41,071 bases of DNA from Enterocloster lavalensis (GTDB taxonomy: Bacteria > Bacillota > Clostridia > Lachnospirales > Lachnospiraceae), in the NCBI RefSeq assembly GCF_902364025.1, contig NZ_CABJCG010000030.1:471-41541 (forward strand), read 5' to 3'. The notes beneath the pieces were generated by a model. The model did no database searches. It saw only the letters and a program-made list of their open reading frames with translations, and had not been told where the DNA came from. Each line of letters starts with the position of its first letter. Within the stretch, counting starts at the first letter, position 1. Made by a program: the position numbers and the translations under genes. Below are positions 31,983-39,178 of this stretch, piece by piece.

Positions 31983-32102
31983 CCATTTTTTTGAGAAATT
32001 TTTAACTTTTCCCCCGGTCCCCCGGGAGGCGGTTGGCCAGAAACAGCCTGTTTTCCAGGGAAATACAGGGTTTGCAGGGAAATATTACCATAGATTTGGG
32101 CA

Positions 32103-32140
32103 CAAAAAAAGAGGGGAGCACATGGGCGTCCGCCTCTTTT
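32103..32140 (-). terminator. Terminator of the first MerR gene
   Basis: On the minus strand AAAAGAGG pairs with CCTCTTTT around about 16 bases and the T-run continues (TTTTTTTG). It separates the regulator transcript from the cut promoter. The rest of 31983-32219 shows only two CAGGGAAATA direct repeats near 32057-32084. Confidence 0.75.
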
Positions 32141-32219
32141 CGACTGTATTTCCCCTCTGCCGCCCCTGATATTCAGGGTGCTGCCTGTGGAATTTTCCGC
32201 TGTTCCGGCCGGAAAGGCT

Positions 32220-32234
32220 TTCCCCTAAGGGGAA
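32220..32234. promoter_or_regulatory. Operator-like palindrome over the stop codon of the first MerR gene
   Basis: TTCCCCTAAGGGGAA is a palindrome apart from its central base and contains the TAG stop on the minus strand. It resembles the dyad in the cut promoter spacer and the palindrome at the end of the second MerR gene. Confidence 0.5.
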
Positions 32235-33085
32235 GCTTTTAGGGAGCTGGTCTCCTCCCTGACAATCGGCACCACCACCTCAGTGACGAATTCCACCGGT
32301 TCCCGGGTGGTCCAGTAGTCCACCACATACCGCTCGTAACACTCCGGGCCGCAGACGTAACCCCTGGCCGCCGCCCAGTCCCGGATACGGCCGTACTCCT
32401 CCCCGATGGTCTCAAACGGCCCCACATGGTAGACGCTGGCCGCCATGATCCCGCCGTAAACCGTGCGCCCCGTGCCCGGCTTGAAGGGCCGCACCGCCTT
32501 CTGCAAAATGCCCGCACGGGTGCAGGTCCCCTTCATTTTGTCCTCATAGGACGGAAATTTCAGGATTACGGGCCCGGAAATCTCGTTCTCCACGCTCTCC
32601 AGGTAATTCACCCACTCAATATTGATGATGGAATCCATATAGCGGTAGCTGAAATCCTGTTCCAGATAGCAGCACTCCACCGGCTGTATGTATTTGATGG
32701 AAATCTCCTGCTCCGGATTCTGCACCACCATCTGGGCCTCCCGGATCAGCTCGTACCACTCCTTCACCGACACAAAGCTGTTGTGGATCGACTGTTCCAG
32801 CTCCTTCAGCTCGTCGATTTTGTCCAGAAAATTCTGCTTCAGGAAATAGTAGCCGTTTCCGCCCACCAGCCCCTGCATCTCCTCCAGCTTAAAGCCCATC
32901 TGCTTGTAATATTTCAGCACCGGCACCGTCAAAAGCGTCTCCCGGCTGTAATAGCGGTAGCCGTTCTCCCGGCACACCATATCCGGCCTGACCACCCCCA
33001 GCTGGTCGTAAAAGCGCAGCGCCTTTTTGGAAATATTGCAGATCCGGCTGACCTCCCCGATTGAATACAGCTCATCCTTTTGCAT
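32225..33085 (-). CDS. MerR-family regulator with GyrI-like effector domain (first copy)
   Basis: 286 residues. The MerR helix-turn-helix and wing are at 5-75: YSIGEVSRICNISKKALRFY, DQLGVVRPDMVCRENGYRYY, then LKYYKQMGFKLEEMQGLVGG. A linking helix follows, and the C-terminal GyrI/BmrR-like ligand domain (about 130-280) includes GGIMAASVYHVGPFETIGEE and DYWTTREPVEFVTEVVVPI. Such regulators bind organic cations or lipophilic amines, which fits choline or trimethylamine as effector. ATG 33085 is chosen: it stands 35 bases downstream of a MerR-type promoter, whereas the longer frame would begin upstream of that promoter. Likely activator of the cut operon and of itself. Confidence 0.88.
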   Translation of the reverse strand: MQKDELYSIGEVSRICNISKKALRFYDQLGVVRPDMVCRENGYRYYSRETLLTVPVLKYYKQMGFKLEEMQGLVGGNGYYFLKQNFLDKIDELKELEQSIHNSFVSVKEWYELIREAQMVVQNPEQEISIKYIQPVECCYLEQDFSYRYMDSIINIEWVNYLESVENEISGPVILKFPSYEDKMKGTCTRAGILQKAVRPFKPGTGRTVYGGIMAASVYHVGPFETIGEEYGRIRDWAAARGYVCGPECYERYVVDYWTTREPVEFVTEVVVPIVREETSSLKASP

Positions 33086-33119
33086 GTCCCCTGTTTCCCC
33101 CTTTTGGTTTGATAGTTCC

Positions 33120-33151
33120 AGTATAAACCTTCCCGTTATGTGGAATGTCAA
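33120..33151 (-). promoter_or_regulatory. MerR-type promoter of the first MerR gene
   Basis: TTGACA (33146-33151) and TATACT (33120-33125) on the minus strand, again with a 20-base spacer (TTCCACATAACGGGAAGGTT) whose ends are TTCC and GGAA. The same arrangement at the cut promoter argues for one regulator acting on both. Confidence 0.85.
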
Positions 33152-33189
33152 GGCCTTTGTAAAGGCCGTCCGCCGTGGGGAAAACGGGC

Positions 33190-33245
33190 GAAAAAAGAGC
33201 GGCCGGGACGAAAAATCGGCTGTTCCACCGCACTTCGTCCCGGCC
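33190..33245 (-). terminator. Terminator behind the second MerR gene
   Basis: GGCCGGGACGAA (33201-33212) and TTCGTCCCGGCC (33234-33245) form a perfect 12-bp stem. On the minus strand it is followed by GCTCTTTTTTCG, about 30 bases after the stop codon. Confidence 0.88.
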
Positions 33246-33270
33246 ATTCCATTTTTTTACAGTTAAATCC

Positions 33271-33286
33271 TTCCACTATAGTGGAA
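33271..33286. promoter_or_regulatory. Perfect 16-bp palindrome over the stop codon of the second MerR gene
   Basis: TTCCACTATAGTGGAA is self-complementary and contains the CTA TAG end of the second MerR gene. It shares TTCCAC with both MerR-type promoter spacers. Confidence 0.6.
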
Positions 33287-34133
33287 TGTTTCCGGCCTCC
33301 GCCGCCTTTGTCACCGGCACGATCACCTCGGTCACAAATTCCGCCGGTTCCCGGGTGGTCCAGTAGTCCACCACATAACGCTCATAGCACTCCGGGCCGC
33401 ACTGGTAGCCCCGTTTTCCGGCCCATTCCAAAATCCGCTCATACTCCTGGTCAATGGTCTCGTGGCTGCCGATGTGGTAGACGCTGACCGCCATCCCGCC
33501 ACCCACAACGGTCTGTCCCGGATTCTTCTCGTCCGGCAGCACCGCCCGCTGCATGATGCGGGCCCGGGCGCAGTTCCCCTTCATTTTCTCTTCCAGGGAG
33601 GGGAACCGCAGGATCACCGGCCCGGTGATCTTCTGGCCGATCTCCTCCAGGTAATTAGTCCAGGGAATGTTGATGATGGAGTCCATGTACTCGTAGGCGA
33701 ATTCCTGATCCATGAAGCAAAAGAATTCCTGGCTGATGAACTTCACGGAAATGTCCCGGATATCGTTGCGGATCACCATCTGCGCCTCCCGCACCAGCTC
33801 GTACCAGTCCTTCACCGCCACCAGGCTGTCGTGAATCTCCTGCTCCTGGGCCTTTAACTCATCGATCTTGCTGCGGAAATTCTGCTGCACGTAGTAGTAG
33901 GTGTTGCCGCCTAACAGCTCCTGCATCTCCTCCAGTTTGAAGCCCATCTGCTTGTAGTATTTCATCACCGGCACCGTCAGCAGCGTCTTGCGGCTGTAGT
34001 AGCGGTAACCGTTTTCCTCGCATATGTAATCCGGGGAAATTACCCCGATCTTGTCGTAGTAACGCAGCGCTTTGGCGGAAATGTTGCAGATTTTTCCTAC
34101 CTCGCCGATGGTGTAGTATTCTTTGTCCTTCGT
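33276..34133 (-). CDS. MerR-family regulator with GyrI-like domain (second copy), apparent ACG start
   Basis: 285 codons, paralogous along its length to the first MerR protein: EYYTIGEVGKICNISAKALR, YYDKIGVISPDYICEENGYR, MKYYKQMGFKLEEMQELLGG, and the C-terminal GGGMAVSVYHIGSHETIDQE ... DYWTTREPAEFVTEVIVPVT. The codon that aligns with the start Met of the paralogue is ACG (34131-34133), eight bases behind AGGAGG. Upstream in frame there is no ATG, GTG or TTG before a TGA. The first in-frame GTG/ATG codons are near 33974-33980 and would remove the DNA-binding helix. So this is either rare ACG initiation or a start-loss mutation in an otherwise intact gene. Confidence 0.8.
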   Translation of the reverse strand, partial: TKDKEYYTIGEVGKICNISAKALRYYDKIGVISPDYICEENGYRYYSRKTLLTVPVMKYYKQMGFKLEEMQELLGGNTYYYVQQNFRSKIDELKAQEQEIHDSLVAVKDWYELVREAQMVIRNDIRDISVKFISQEFFCFMDQEFAYEYMDSIINIPWTNYLEEIGQKITGPVILRFPSLEEKMKGNCARARIMQRAVLPDEKNPGQTVVGGGMAVSVYHIGSHETIDQEYERILEWAGKRGYQCGPECYERYVVDYWTTREPAEFVTEVIVPVTKAAEAGNIPL

Positions 34134-34222
34134 TGGTGGTTCCTCCTTTCTGTGGGCGCGCGTGGGAGCGTTCTCCGCCCGAACGCTGGCGCGCTTGACA
34201 ACGGTCCGGCACGCATCCAGTC

Positions 34223-34252
34223 AGCGTACGATCTACGCCGCCCTTATGTCAA
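34223..34252 (-). promoter_or_regulatory. Candidate promoter and dyad of the second MerR gene
   Basis: TTGACA (34247-34252, minus strand) is followed after 18 bases by a weak TACGCT. A perfect 5-5-5 dyad, GCGTA-CGATC-TACGC (34224-34238), overlaps the spacer and -10. It does not share the TTCCAC block of the other two promoters. Confidence 0.4.
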
Positions 34253-34282
34253 GCCCACAACAAAATTTTCTTTCCCCGTATC

Positions 34283-34311
34283 TTTTCCTTTATTAAGAAT
34301 CCATATATAAT
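34283..34311 (+). promoter_or_regulatory. Candidate promoter of the small toxin gene
   Basis: A perfect TATAAT (34306-34311) lies 80 bases before the toxin ATG in an AT-rich stretch. The -35 region (TTTTCC at 17 bases) is poor. Confidence 0.5.
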
Positions 34312-34391
34312 ATAAACGTATTTCAAGAGAGAAGGAATAAGGATGCCAAATTATGATGTTGCCCTCTAGTTTACGAAGGAGGGTGATGCCC

Positions 34392-34475
34392 ATGAGTACA
34401 ATGGAAGTTTTAACTCTGTTACTCGTTATTTTTGCGGCGTTGTCTTACATAGACAATAAACATAATAAGAAATAG
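34392..34475 (+). CDS. Holin-like type I toxin peptide
   Basis: 27 residues: a short polar start (MSTMEVLT), one hydrophobic helix (LLLVIFAALSYI) and a charged end (DNKHNKK). This is the pattern of the putative holin-like toxin family, small membrane peptides of type I toxin-antitoxin systems in Firmicutes. A strong AAGGAGGGTGAT site stands five bases before the ATG. The transcript ends in a strong terminator, and an antisense promoter is embedded in it. The surrounding DNA is AT-richer than its neighbours, suggesting transfer. Confidence 0.8.
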   Translation: MSTMEVLTLLLVIFAALSYIDNKHNKK

Positions 34476-34564
34476 CATCCTCTACCGTCCAAAGTTTAGG
34501 ATGCTATTTCTATAGTCAACTATACATACTGAGGGCATCAGATTTTGCATCTGATTACCTTGCT
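34465..34564 (-). ncRNA. Candidate antisense antitoxin RNA
   Basis: On the minus strand TTGAAA (34594-34599), a 17-base spacer and a perfect TATAAT (34571-34576) form a strong promoter pointing toward the toxin gene. The RNA would start near 34564 and cover the 3' part of the toxin transcript. It would include a 14-bp stem (34468-34481 with 34498-34511, arms beginning AGAAATAGCATCCT) followed by CTTATTATGTTT, a possible terminator. A second hairpin, ATCAGAT-tttgc-ATCTGAT, lies near its 5' end at about 34538-34556. The exact ends are predictions. Confidence 0.6.
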
Positions 34565-34580
34565 ATCTTGATTATACAGG

Positions 34581-34610
34581 AGGCACTTGATTTTTTCAAG
34601 TGCCTTTTTT
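34581..34610 (+). terminator. Terminator of the toxin transcript, overlapping the antisense promoter
   Basis: AGGCACTTGA pairs with TCAAGTGCCT around a T-loop and runs into TTTTTT. The -35 and spacer of the minus-strand antisense promoter are made of the same bases. Between 34611 and 34765 I see no gene. Confidence 0.9.
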
Positions 34611-34765
34611 AGAAGCATACTTTTACTTGATTTTAGGATTAAATATAGCTTGGAAAAAACAAAGACAAACCGCAACCCCTTGATTCTACGAAGCTTTTCG
34701 GATTTGTCTTTATGATACTGTATGGGCAGCCCCGGATCAGCCGCCCGCAGCGGGCCGGCGATGGG

Positions 34766-35548
34766 CTATTCCCGCCCGTTCCCCGCTCCTTCCAACGTCC
34801 CATCCTCCGCCAGATAATACCGCTCCTTCCCCTGAGTCCGCTTTCCATACTCCACGGCCCGGGCCGGGCACCCGCAGATGCAGGCCATACACTGGGTGCA
34901 TTTCCTTCCCCAGACAGGCTTTCCGCCCTCCAGGCGGATATTGTTCAGGGGACAGAGCTTCACGCAGCGGCCGCAGCCCACGCAGCCCTCCGCCGCATAG
35001 TACCCCTTCGCGTTCACGTACAGCGGGTAGAACAGACGGTTCACGATGCTGCTCTTCACCCGGCCGCCCCAAGTAACCTTCGGCCCCGGAAACGGCTTCC
35101 CTTCCCGGATCATCCCCGCCAACCGCTCCAGCTCCGGTTCAGCCCGGCGGATGATCTGTTCCGCCTCATCCCGCCCCGGAGCCTGATACATCGTAATATA
35201 ATTTTCCGGCATCACCAGCGGCTCCAGTCCGCAGAACCGCAGCCCTTTCTTCGCGCAGAGCCTGCGGGCGTATTTTGCCGCATTCCCCACGTCGTCGCCG
35301 CAGGTCAGCACAAAATAGATCCCGGTATTTCCCGAAAATGAAGCCTGGCGGATAAACCGCTCCACCACCCGCGGAAGCCGCCAGGCGTACACCGGGCTCA
35401 CTACAACGTAATGGTTTTTCGAGTGCAGCCCGATGGCCGCGCCCTCCTTTAAACACTGGTTGATGGAGTTCACCGGCTCCCCGGTCAGTTCTCCCAGCCG
35501 CAGGGCCGCGTAGCGGCTGTTTCCCGTTCCGCTGAAATATAAAATCAT
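34766..35548 (-). CDS. EFR1-family ferredoxin (flavodoxin domain plus two 4Fe-4S clusters)
   Basis: 260 residues. The N-terminal flavodoxin-like domain starts MILYFSGTGNSRYAALRLGE, an FMN phosphate loop, and continues with VVSPVYAWRLPRVVERFI and VLTCGDDVGNAAKYA. The C-terminal dicluster part has CVGCGRCVKLCPLNN and CTQCMACICGCPARAVEYG. EFR1 proteins are common in Clostridia; their redox partners are mostly unknown. ATG 35548 has AAGGAG upstream; the longer frame beginning at 35980 runs back through the neighbouring gene and is discarded. Confidence 0.9.
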   Translation of the reverse strand: MILYFSGTGNSRYAALRLGELTGEPVNSINQCLKEGAAIGLHSKNHYVVVSPVYAWRLPRVVERFIRQASFSGNTGIYFVLTCGDDVGNAAKYARRLCAKKGLRFCGLEPLVMPENYITMYQAPGRDEAEQIIRRAEPELERLAGMIREGKPFPGPKVTWGGRVKSSIVNRLFYPLYVNAKGYYAAEGCVGCGRCVKLCPLNNIRLEGGKPVWGRKCTQCMACICGCPARAVEYGKRTQGKERYYLAEDGTLEGAGNGRE

Positions 35549-35574
35549 ACTGCTCTCCTTCTTAAAATTCCGGC

Positions 35575-36105
35575 TCACCCGGTCTTTCCGCATTTTTTCA
35601 TATCCTTCAGAAAACGCCCGGCATTTTTCATGTTCGTCTCCACCTTGAACAGTACCTTCCCGTCCGCTCCCAGGGCCCGGATGGTGCTGCCGTAGTCCGT
35701 CTCTATTCCCGTCTCCACCCGGTAAACCTGATCCAGATACCAGACGCCCCGGACTCCGGCCATGTTCCGGTAGGTCACGCTCTGCCGGGTCACCGTCACC
35801 CTCCTGGCAAAATAGCTTCCCACACAATACGTTCCGCCGGACAGCAGAAGCAGGTACACCACTGCGACCATCATTTCCACCACCGGGCCCTCCCCCTCCA
35901 GCAGGTCCGAACATGCAGCCGCAGCCCCCAGGGCAATGGCTCCCGCCGTGCAGACAATCCCCAACACCAGCACAAACCACTGTTCATGTATCTCATAGCT
36001 GTCCGGGTCCGTTTCATCTCTTCCCAGGCTGCGGACGCCAAACCACACCTCCGCCATCACGCAGATCACCGCGGGCAGCAGCCAGAACAGGGCATTAATA
36101 CGCAT
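35575..36105 (-). CDS. Membrane protein with C-terminal PH-like domain
   Basis: 176 residues. There are three hydrophobic helices: INALFWLLPAVICVMAEVWF, FVLVLGIVCTAGAIALGAAA and VEMMVAVVYLLLLSGGTYCV. The soluble end (YFARRVTVTRQSVTYRNMAG, VWYLDQVYRVETGIE, ADGKVLFKVET) looks like a bacterial PH/YdbT-type domain. The Cys/Gly/Lys tail is short. I do not know a function. It lies 26 bases before the EFR1 gene and 21 bases after the SDR gene, so it may be part of the same transcript. Confidence 0.7.
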   Translation of the reverse strand: MRINALFWLLPAVICVMAEVWFGVRSLGRDETDPDSYEIHEQWFVLVLGIVCTAGAIALGAAAACSDLLEGEGPVVEMMVAVVYLLLLSGGTYCVGSYFARRVTVTRQSVTYRNMAGVRGVWYLDQVYRVETGIETDYGSTIRALGADGKVLFKVETNMKNAGRFLKDMKKCGKTG

Positions 36106-36126
36106 ATTTCACGCCTCCTCACAGAC

Positions 36127-37047
36127 TCATGTTCCATTTCCATCCAGCTTCCAGCCAAAATCCCCGTGGTAGATCATCTGCCGTGTCATGCCGCCGTCGA
36201 TGCAAATGTTCTCCCCGTTGATAAATCCCGCCTTTGGACTGCACAGAAACAAAACCATATTGGCGATATCCAGCGGATTTCCCACCCGCCCCGCGGGCTG
36301 CTGAAAAGCATCTGGGCCCTGATATTCCTTAAAATCCGTATCGATCCATCCCGGTGAGATGGAGTTGACCCGAACCCGGCCCGCCAGGCTCACCGCCATG
36401 GCGTGGGTCAGGGCGTGGATTCCGCCCTTGGCCGCGGTGTAGCTCTCCGTCCCCGGCTGGCTCATGCGGTCCCGGGAGGAGGAAATATTCACCACCGACC
36501 CATTTTCCCCGAAATGCTCCTGGAACAGCCGGGTCAGCATGTAGGGGGCCGCCACGCCCACCCGCAGGACATAGTTGAAATCCTCGAAACTGCAATCCGG
36601 CAGGCCACCCCTGGTCAGCATGGCGTTGTTGATCAGGAAATCCACCCGGCCGTAGTCCCGGATCACCTTCTCGGAAAATGCCCGCAAAACCGATTCCTCG
36701 GCCAGATCGCCGGTAAAATACCCATTTTCTTCCTTATCCAGAATACAGACAACGGCTCCGGCCTTGCGGAATTCTTCGCAGATCGTTTTTCCGATGCCGC
36801 GGACGCCGCCGGTGACCACGGCGATTTTCCCCGCAAACTCCCCTTCCTGCAAGCTGTCCGGCGGCGTTTCACAGTACGGTTCGTACTCGGACTCGCTTAA
36901 CGCCAAGGGCAGACCCAGGGCGGTTTTCACCTGCACGCCGCCGTACCAGGTGTCCTCCACGGTGAAAATATCGCCGTTCTGGTAATCCTCGGAAAAGCTG
37001 TCTTCTTTATGAATCACTTTTATTTGATCGCCTTTAGATGGTTTCAT
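36127..37047 (-). CDS. Short-chain dehydrogenase/reductase with N-terminal SH3-like extension
   Basis: 306 residues. Residues 1-60 (MKPSKGDQIKVIHKEDSFSE, DIFTVEDTWYGGVQVKTALG) look like a small beta-barrel not usual for SDRs. The SDR domain follows: KIAVVTGGVRGIGKTICEEF (NAD(P) loop), FLINNAMLTRGG, NISSSRDRMSQ with the catalytic Ser, SYTAAKGGIHALTHAMAVSL with Tyr and Lys, and VNSISPGWIDTDF. The substrate is unknown. In this cluster it could reduce the aldehyde made by the LuxC-like enzyme. ATG 37047 has AAGGAGG upstream. Confidence 0.87.
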   Translation of the reverse strand: MKPSKGDQIKVIHKEDSFSEDYQNGDIFTVEDTWYGGVQVKTALGLPLALSESEYEPYCETPPDSLQEGEFAGKIAVVTGGVRGIGKTICEEFRKAGAVVCILDKEENGYFTGDLAEESVLRAFSEKVIRDYGRVDFLINNAMLTRGGLPDCSFEDFNYVLRVGVAAPYMLTRLFQEHFGENGSVVNISSSRDRMSQPGTESYTAAKGGIHALTHAMAVSLAGRVRVNSISPGWIDTDFKEYQGPDAFQQPAGRVGNPLDIANMVLFLCSPKAGFINGENICIDGGMTRQMIYHGDFGWKLDGNGT

Positions 37048-37211
37048 GGAAGGCCTCCTTGAAAATTTTATTGATGGCGGACAGTTGGAAATGGCCGCGT
37101 GTGAAACAGCCGGCGTTTTCCGGCGGGCCAATTATATCCCGCCCAGACTCAAACCTGCCCTATTTCCCCCACTTCACATTTCCGCCCGCACCGGACGTCC
37201 CGCATTTCCTC

Positions 37212-37925
37212 CTATACCGGACGCCCCAGCCGGTAAATCCAGGCATCCGGCACATACTCCTCGATAATCCAGCGCGCCATATTGTACCAGCTGAGACAGT
37301 GATTAAGAATAATCGCGTCCGTGGTGACCACCGCCTCCCGGCCATAGAGCGTACGGTCCACGTCAGGGCGCAGCTCCACCTCCGTCTCAACGCCCGCCGC
37401 CACGCCGCGCTCCCGGATCAGAGCCGCAAGGCGGCCGGAATTGGAGACGGGCTGATCCAGGTAAATTTTCGCCGCCCTGATCCCATTTTCCGCCATATAG
37501 CGGAACATGGCGGAAACGGCCAGCTCCGTCTTGTCCACGATGCGGTAGGTTCCCCGCAATCCCGCCAGGTCCCGCACCGTGCCGTCGGCCCCGCCGATGA
37601 GCAGGGAGCCGGAAAATGCCACTTCCAGGGTCACGATCAGGTTGAAACCGTCGATCACCACCGCCTGAGGCGGGGAAAAGCGGCCGATCTCTGCCCGGCG
37701 GCGTTTTTCAATCATATCCTCTGGGGAGAGTATCCGCGCCAACGCCATGCGCTGCCGCTCGGAAAGCATATAGTGGTTTCCCACAAAGGTACTGGCGGAT
37801 TTGACGTCGTAGCCCCGGTTAATCAGAAACCCCACCTCCACCGCCGCCCGCTCCATGAAATCCCGGTATTTTGGCCCGAACTCCACCGCGTCCTGCGGCA
37901 CATAGCCCCGTCTCACAATGTCCAT
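37212..37925 (-). CDS. DUF434/DUF5616 protein
   Basis: 237 residues. The N-terminal part (MDIVRRGYVPQDAVEFGPKY, GFLINRGYDVKSASTFVGNH, YMLSERQRMALARILSPEDM) matches what I know as DUF434. The C-terminal part (AVVIDGFNLIVTLEVAFSGS, DGTVRDLAGLRGTYR, YLDQPVSNSGRLAALI) is like DUF5616, a PIN/NYN-like nuclease fold judged by the VIDGFN and late TTDAIILNHC motifs. The function is unknown. It is transcribed with the LuxC-like gene 16 bases upstream. The following gap to the SDR (37048-37211) holds no gene. Confidence 0.78.
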   Translation of the reverse strand: MDIVRRGYVPQDAVEFGPKYRDFMERAAVEVGFLINRGYDVKSASTFVGNHYMLSERQRMALARILSPEDMIEKRRRAEIGRFSPPQAVVIDGFNLIVTLEVAFSGSLLIGGADGTVRDLAGLRGTYRIVDKTELAVSAMFRYMAENGIRAAKIYLDQPVSNSGRLAALIRERGVAAGVETEVELRPDVDRTLYGREAVVTTDAIILNHCLSWYNMARWIIEEYVPDAWIYRLGRPV

Positions 37926-37940
37926 TTCCTCATACCTCCG

Positions 37941-39173
37941 TCAGGTCACATATTTTGAATAGCGCCGCAGCGGGAATTCTCCGTCACGGGGCTGGAAGCC
38001 GTGCTCCGGCAGTCCGCTCATGTCCCCGGCGGAGCACACCCGCACCGCTCCGGCCCGCCAGAACAGGTGGGCGAGCATTTCCCGCTCCTCCTCCCCGCAG
38101 ATCAGCCCGACGGTCTGGAGATAGCCGCTGTTATCCCGCAGGACCGGCAGAATATCCGGCTTTGGAAGAGACTTCACCCAGCAGTTGCCGTACATCAGCG
38201 AGACCTCGGGGCGGGGATCATTCTCCAATGTCACGCTGGTACGCGTGCCGGAAAATACATGCTTTCCCCCGTAGGCAGCCGCCTCCAGGCTGCTGCACTG
38301 TACCCGCAGGGTATTCCTGGCCCGCGCGCCAATGTCGGCGGACGGACGGAGAAGGGCCTCCGATTCCAGAATTTCCAAAAAGTATTTAGAAAATTCTTCC
38401 AATTCCATTTCATCTTTTGTCTCCAGGTAAATCCCCTGGCAGGAGCTGCACAGAACCTGCCTGGTGTCCAGCATATGCCGGGCCAGCAGGCGCAGCTGCC
38501 GTCCGCCGTCCTGCCCCCGGACGCCCTTAAGCGTCGCATAGGCGAAGCTGATTTTGTGTCCCCACTCGATCAGCTTTACCGACGGCCCGGCCAGTTCCCG
38601 GACTCCCCGGACCGCCTCGTCCCCGCCCCACACCGCGATTCCGTCCGCCAGACTGGTCAGACGCTTCATGGCGGCCCGGTCGGTCGAGGAGACGCGGAAC
38701 ACGTACAGATAGGGCCCCAGCTTTGGTTCAATGTTCACCAGCCTGCGCAGGAGGAAACTGGAAATTCCGTTGTCATGTTCCGGCAGCTTCAGCAGATTGA
38801 TATTGCCGGCCAAAAGTCCTTCCACCACGCTGTAAGCCGGAAGCCCCTCCATATTCCCCGCCCCGATGTGGAGCAGCACGCCCAGAGGATAGCGGCGCAC
38901 GCCCTCCGGCGAGGGCGGAAGTTCCCAGCGCAGCCGCTCTTCCAGGCAGGGACGGCTGAGGAAACGGGCGGCGTGGCGAGCCTGGGCCATAACCGAATCT
39001 GCGCCCTGCCCCCGATCCATCCCCGCCCCCAAAGCCATTTCCAGCACCCGGTCATACTTCCCGTCCAGAATCTCCCGCGCCAGTATTTCACAAGCCCCGA
39101 TCACCGTCTCCACCTCCAAGGTTGGCCCAGCCAATGTGCAGGCCAGCCGTGCCTTCAACACCTCGTATCGCAT
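37941..39173 (-). CDS. LuxC-like acyl-CoA/acyl-protein reductase
   Basis: 410 residues. The ALDH-type LuxC fold is recognised by YPLGVLLHIGAGNMEGLPAY (nucleotide region), LAGNINLLKLPEHDNGIS, IAVWGGDEAVRGVRELAGPS and the probable catalytic Cys in RQVLCSSCQGIYLET. LuxC reduces an activated acyl group to the aldehyde with NADPH. No luciferase or LuxD gene is present, so bioluminescence is not implied. It stands directly downstream of the LuxE-like gene (five bases), forming an acid-to-aldehyde pair. Confidence 0.85.
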   Translation of the reverse strand: MRYEVLKARLACTLAGPTLEVETVIGACEILAREILDGKYDRVLEMALGAGMDRGQGADSVMAQARHAARFLSRPCLEERLRWELPPSPEGVRRYPLGVLLHIGAGNMEGLPAYSVVEGLLAGNINLLKLPEHDNGISSFLLRRLVNIEPKLGPYLYVFRVSSTDRAAMKRLTSLADGIAVWGGDEAVRGVRELAGPSVKLIEWGHKISFAYATLKGVRGQDGGRQLRLLARHMLDTRQVLCSSCQGIYLETKDEMELEEFSKYFLEILESEALLRPSADIGARARNTLRVQCSSLEAAAYGGKHVFSGTRTSVTLENDPRPEVSLMYGNCWVKSLPKPDILPVLRDNSGYLQTVGLICGEEEREMLAHLFWRAGAVRVCSAGDMSGLPEHGFQPRDGEFPLRRYSKYVT

Positions 39174-39178
39174 AGCCC

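Noticed and set aside
32225..33247. Longer 340-residue form of the first MerR protein
   Set aside because: Its extra N-terminus would begin upstream of the MerR-type promoter at 33120-33151 and has no relation to the paralogue.
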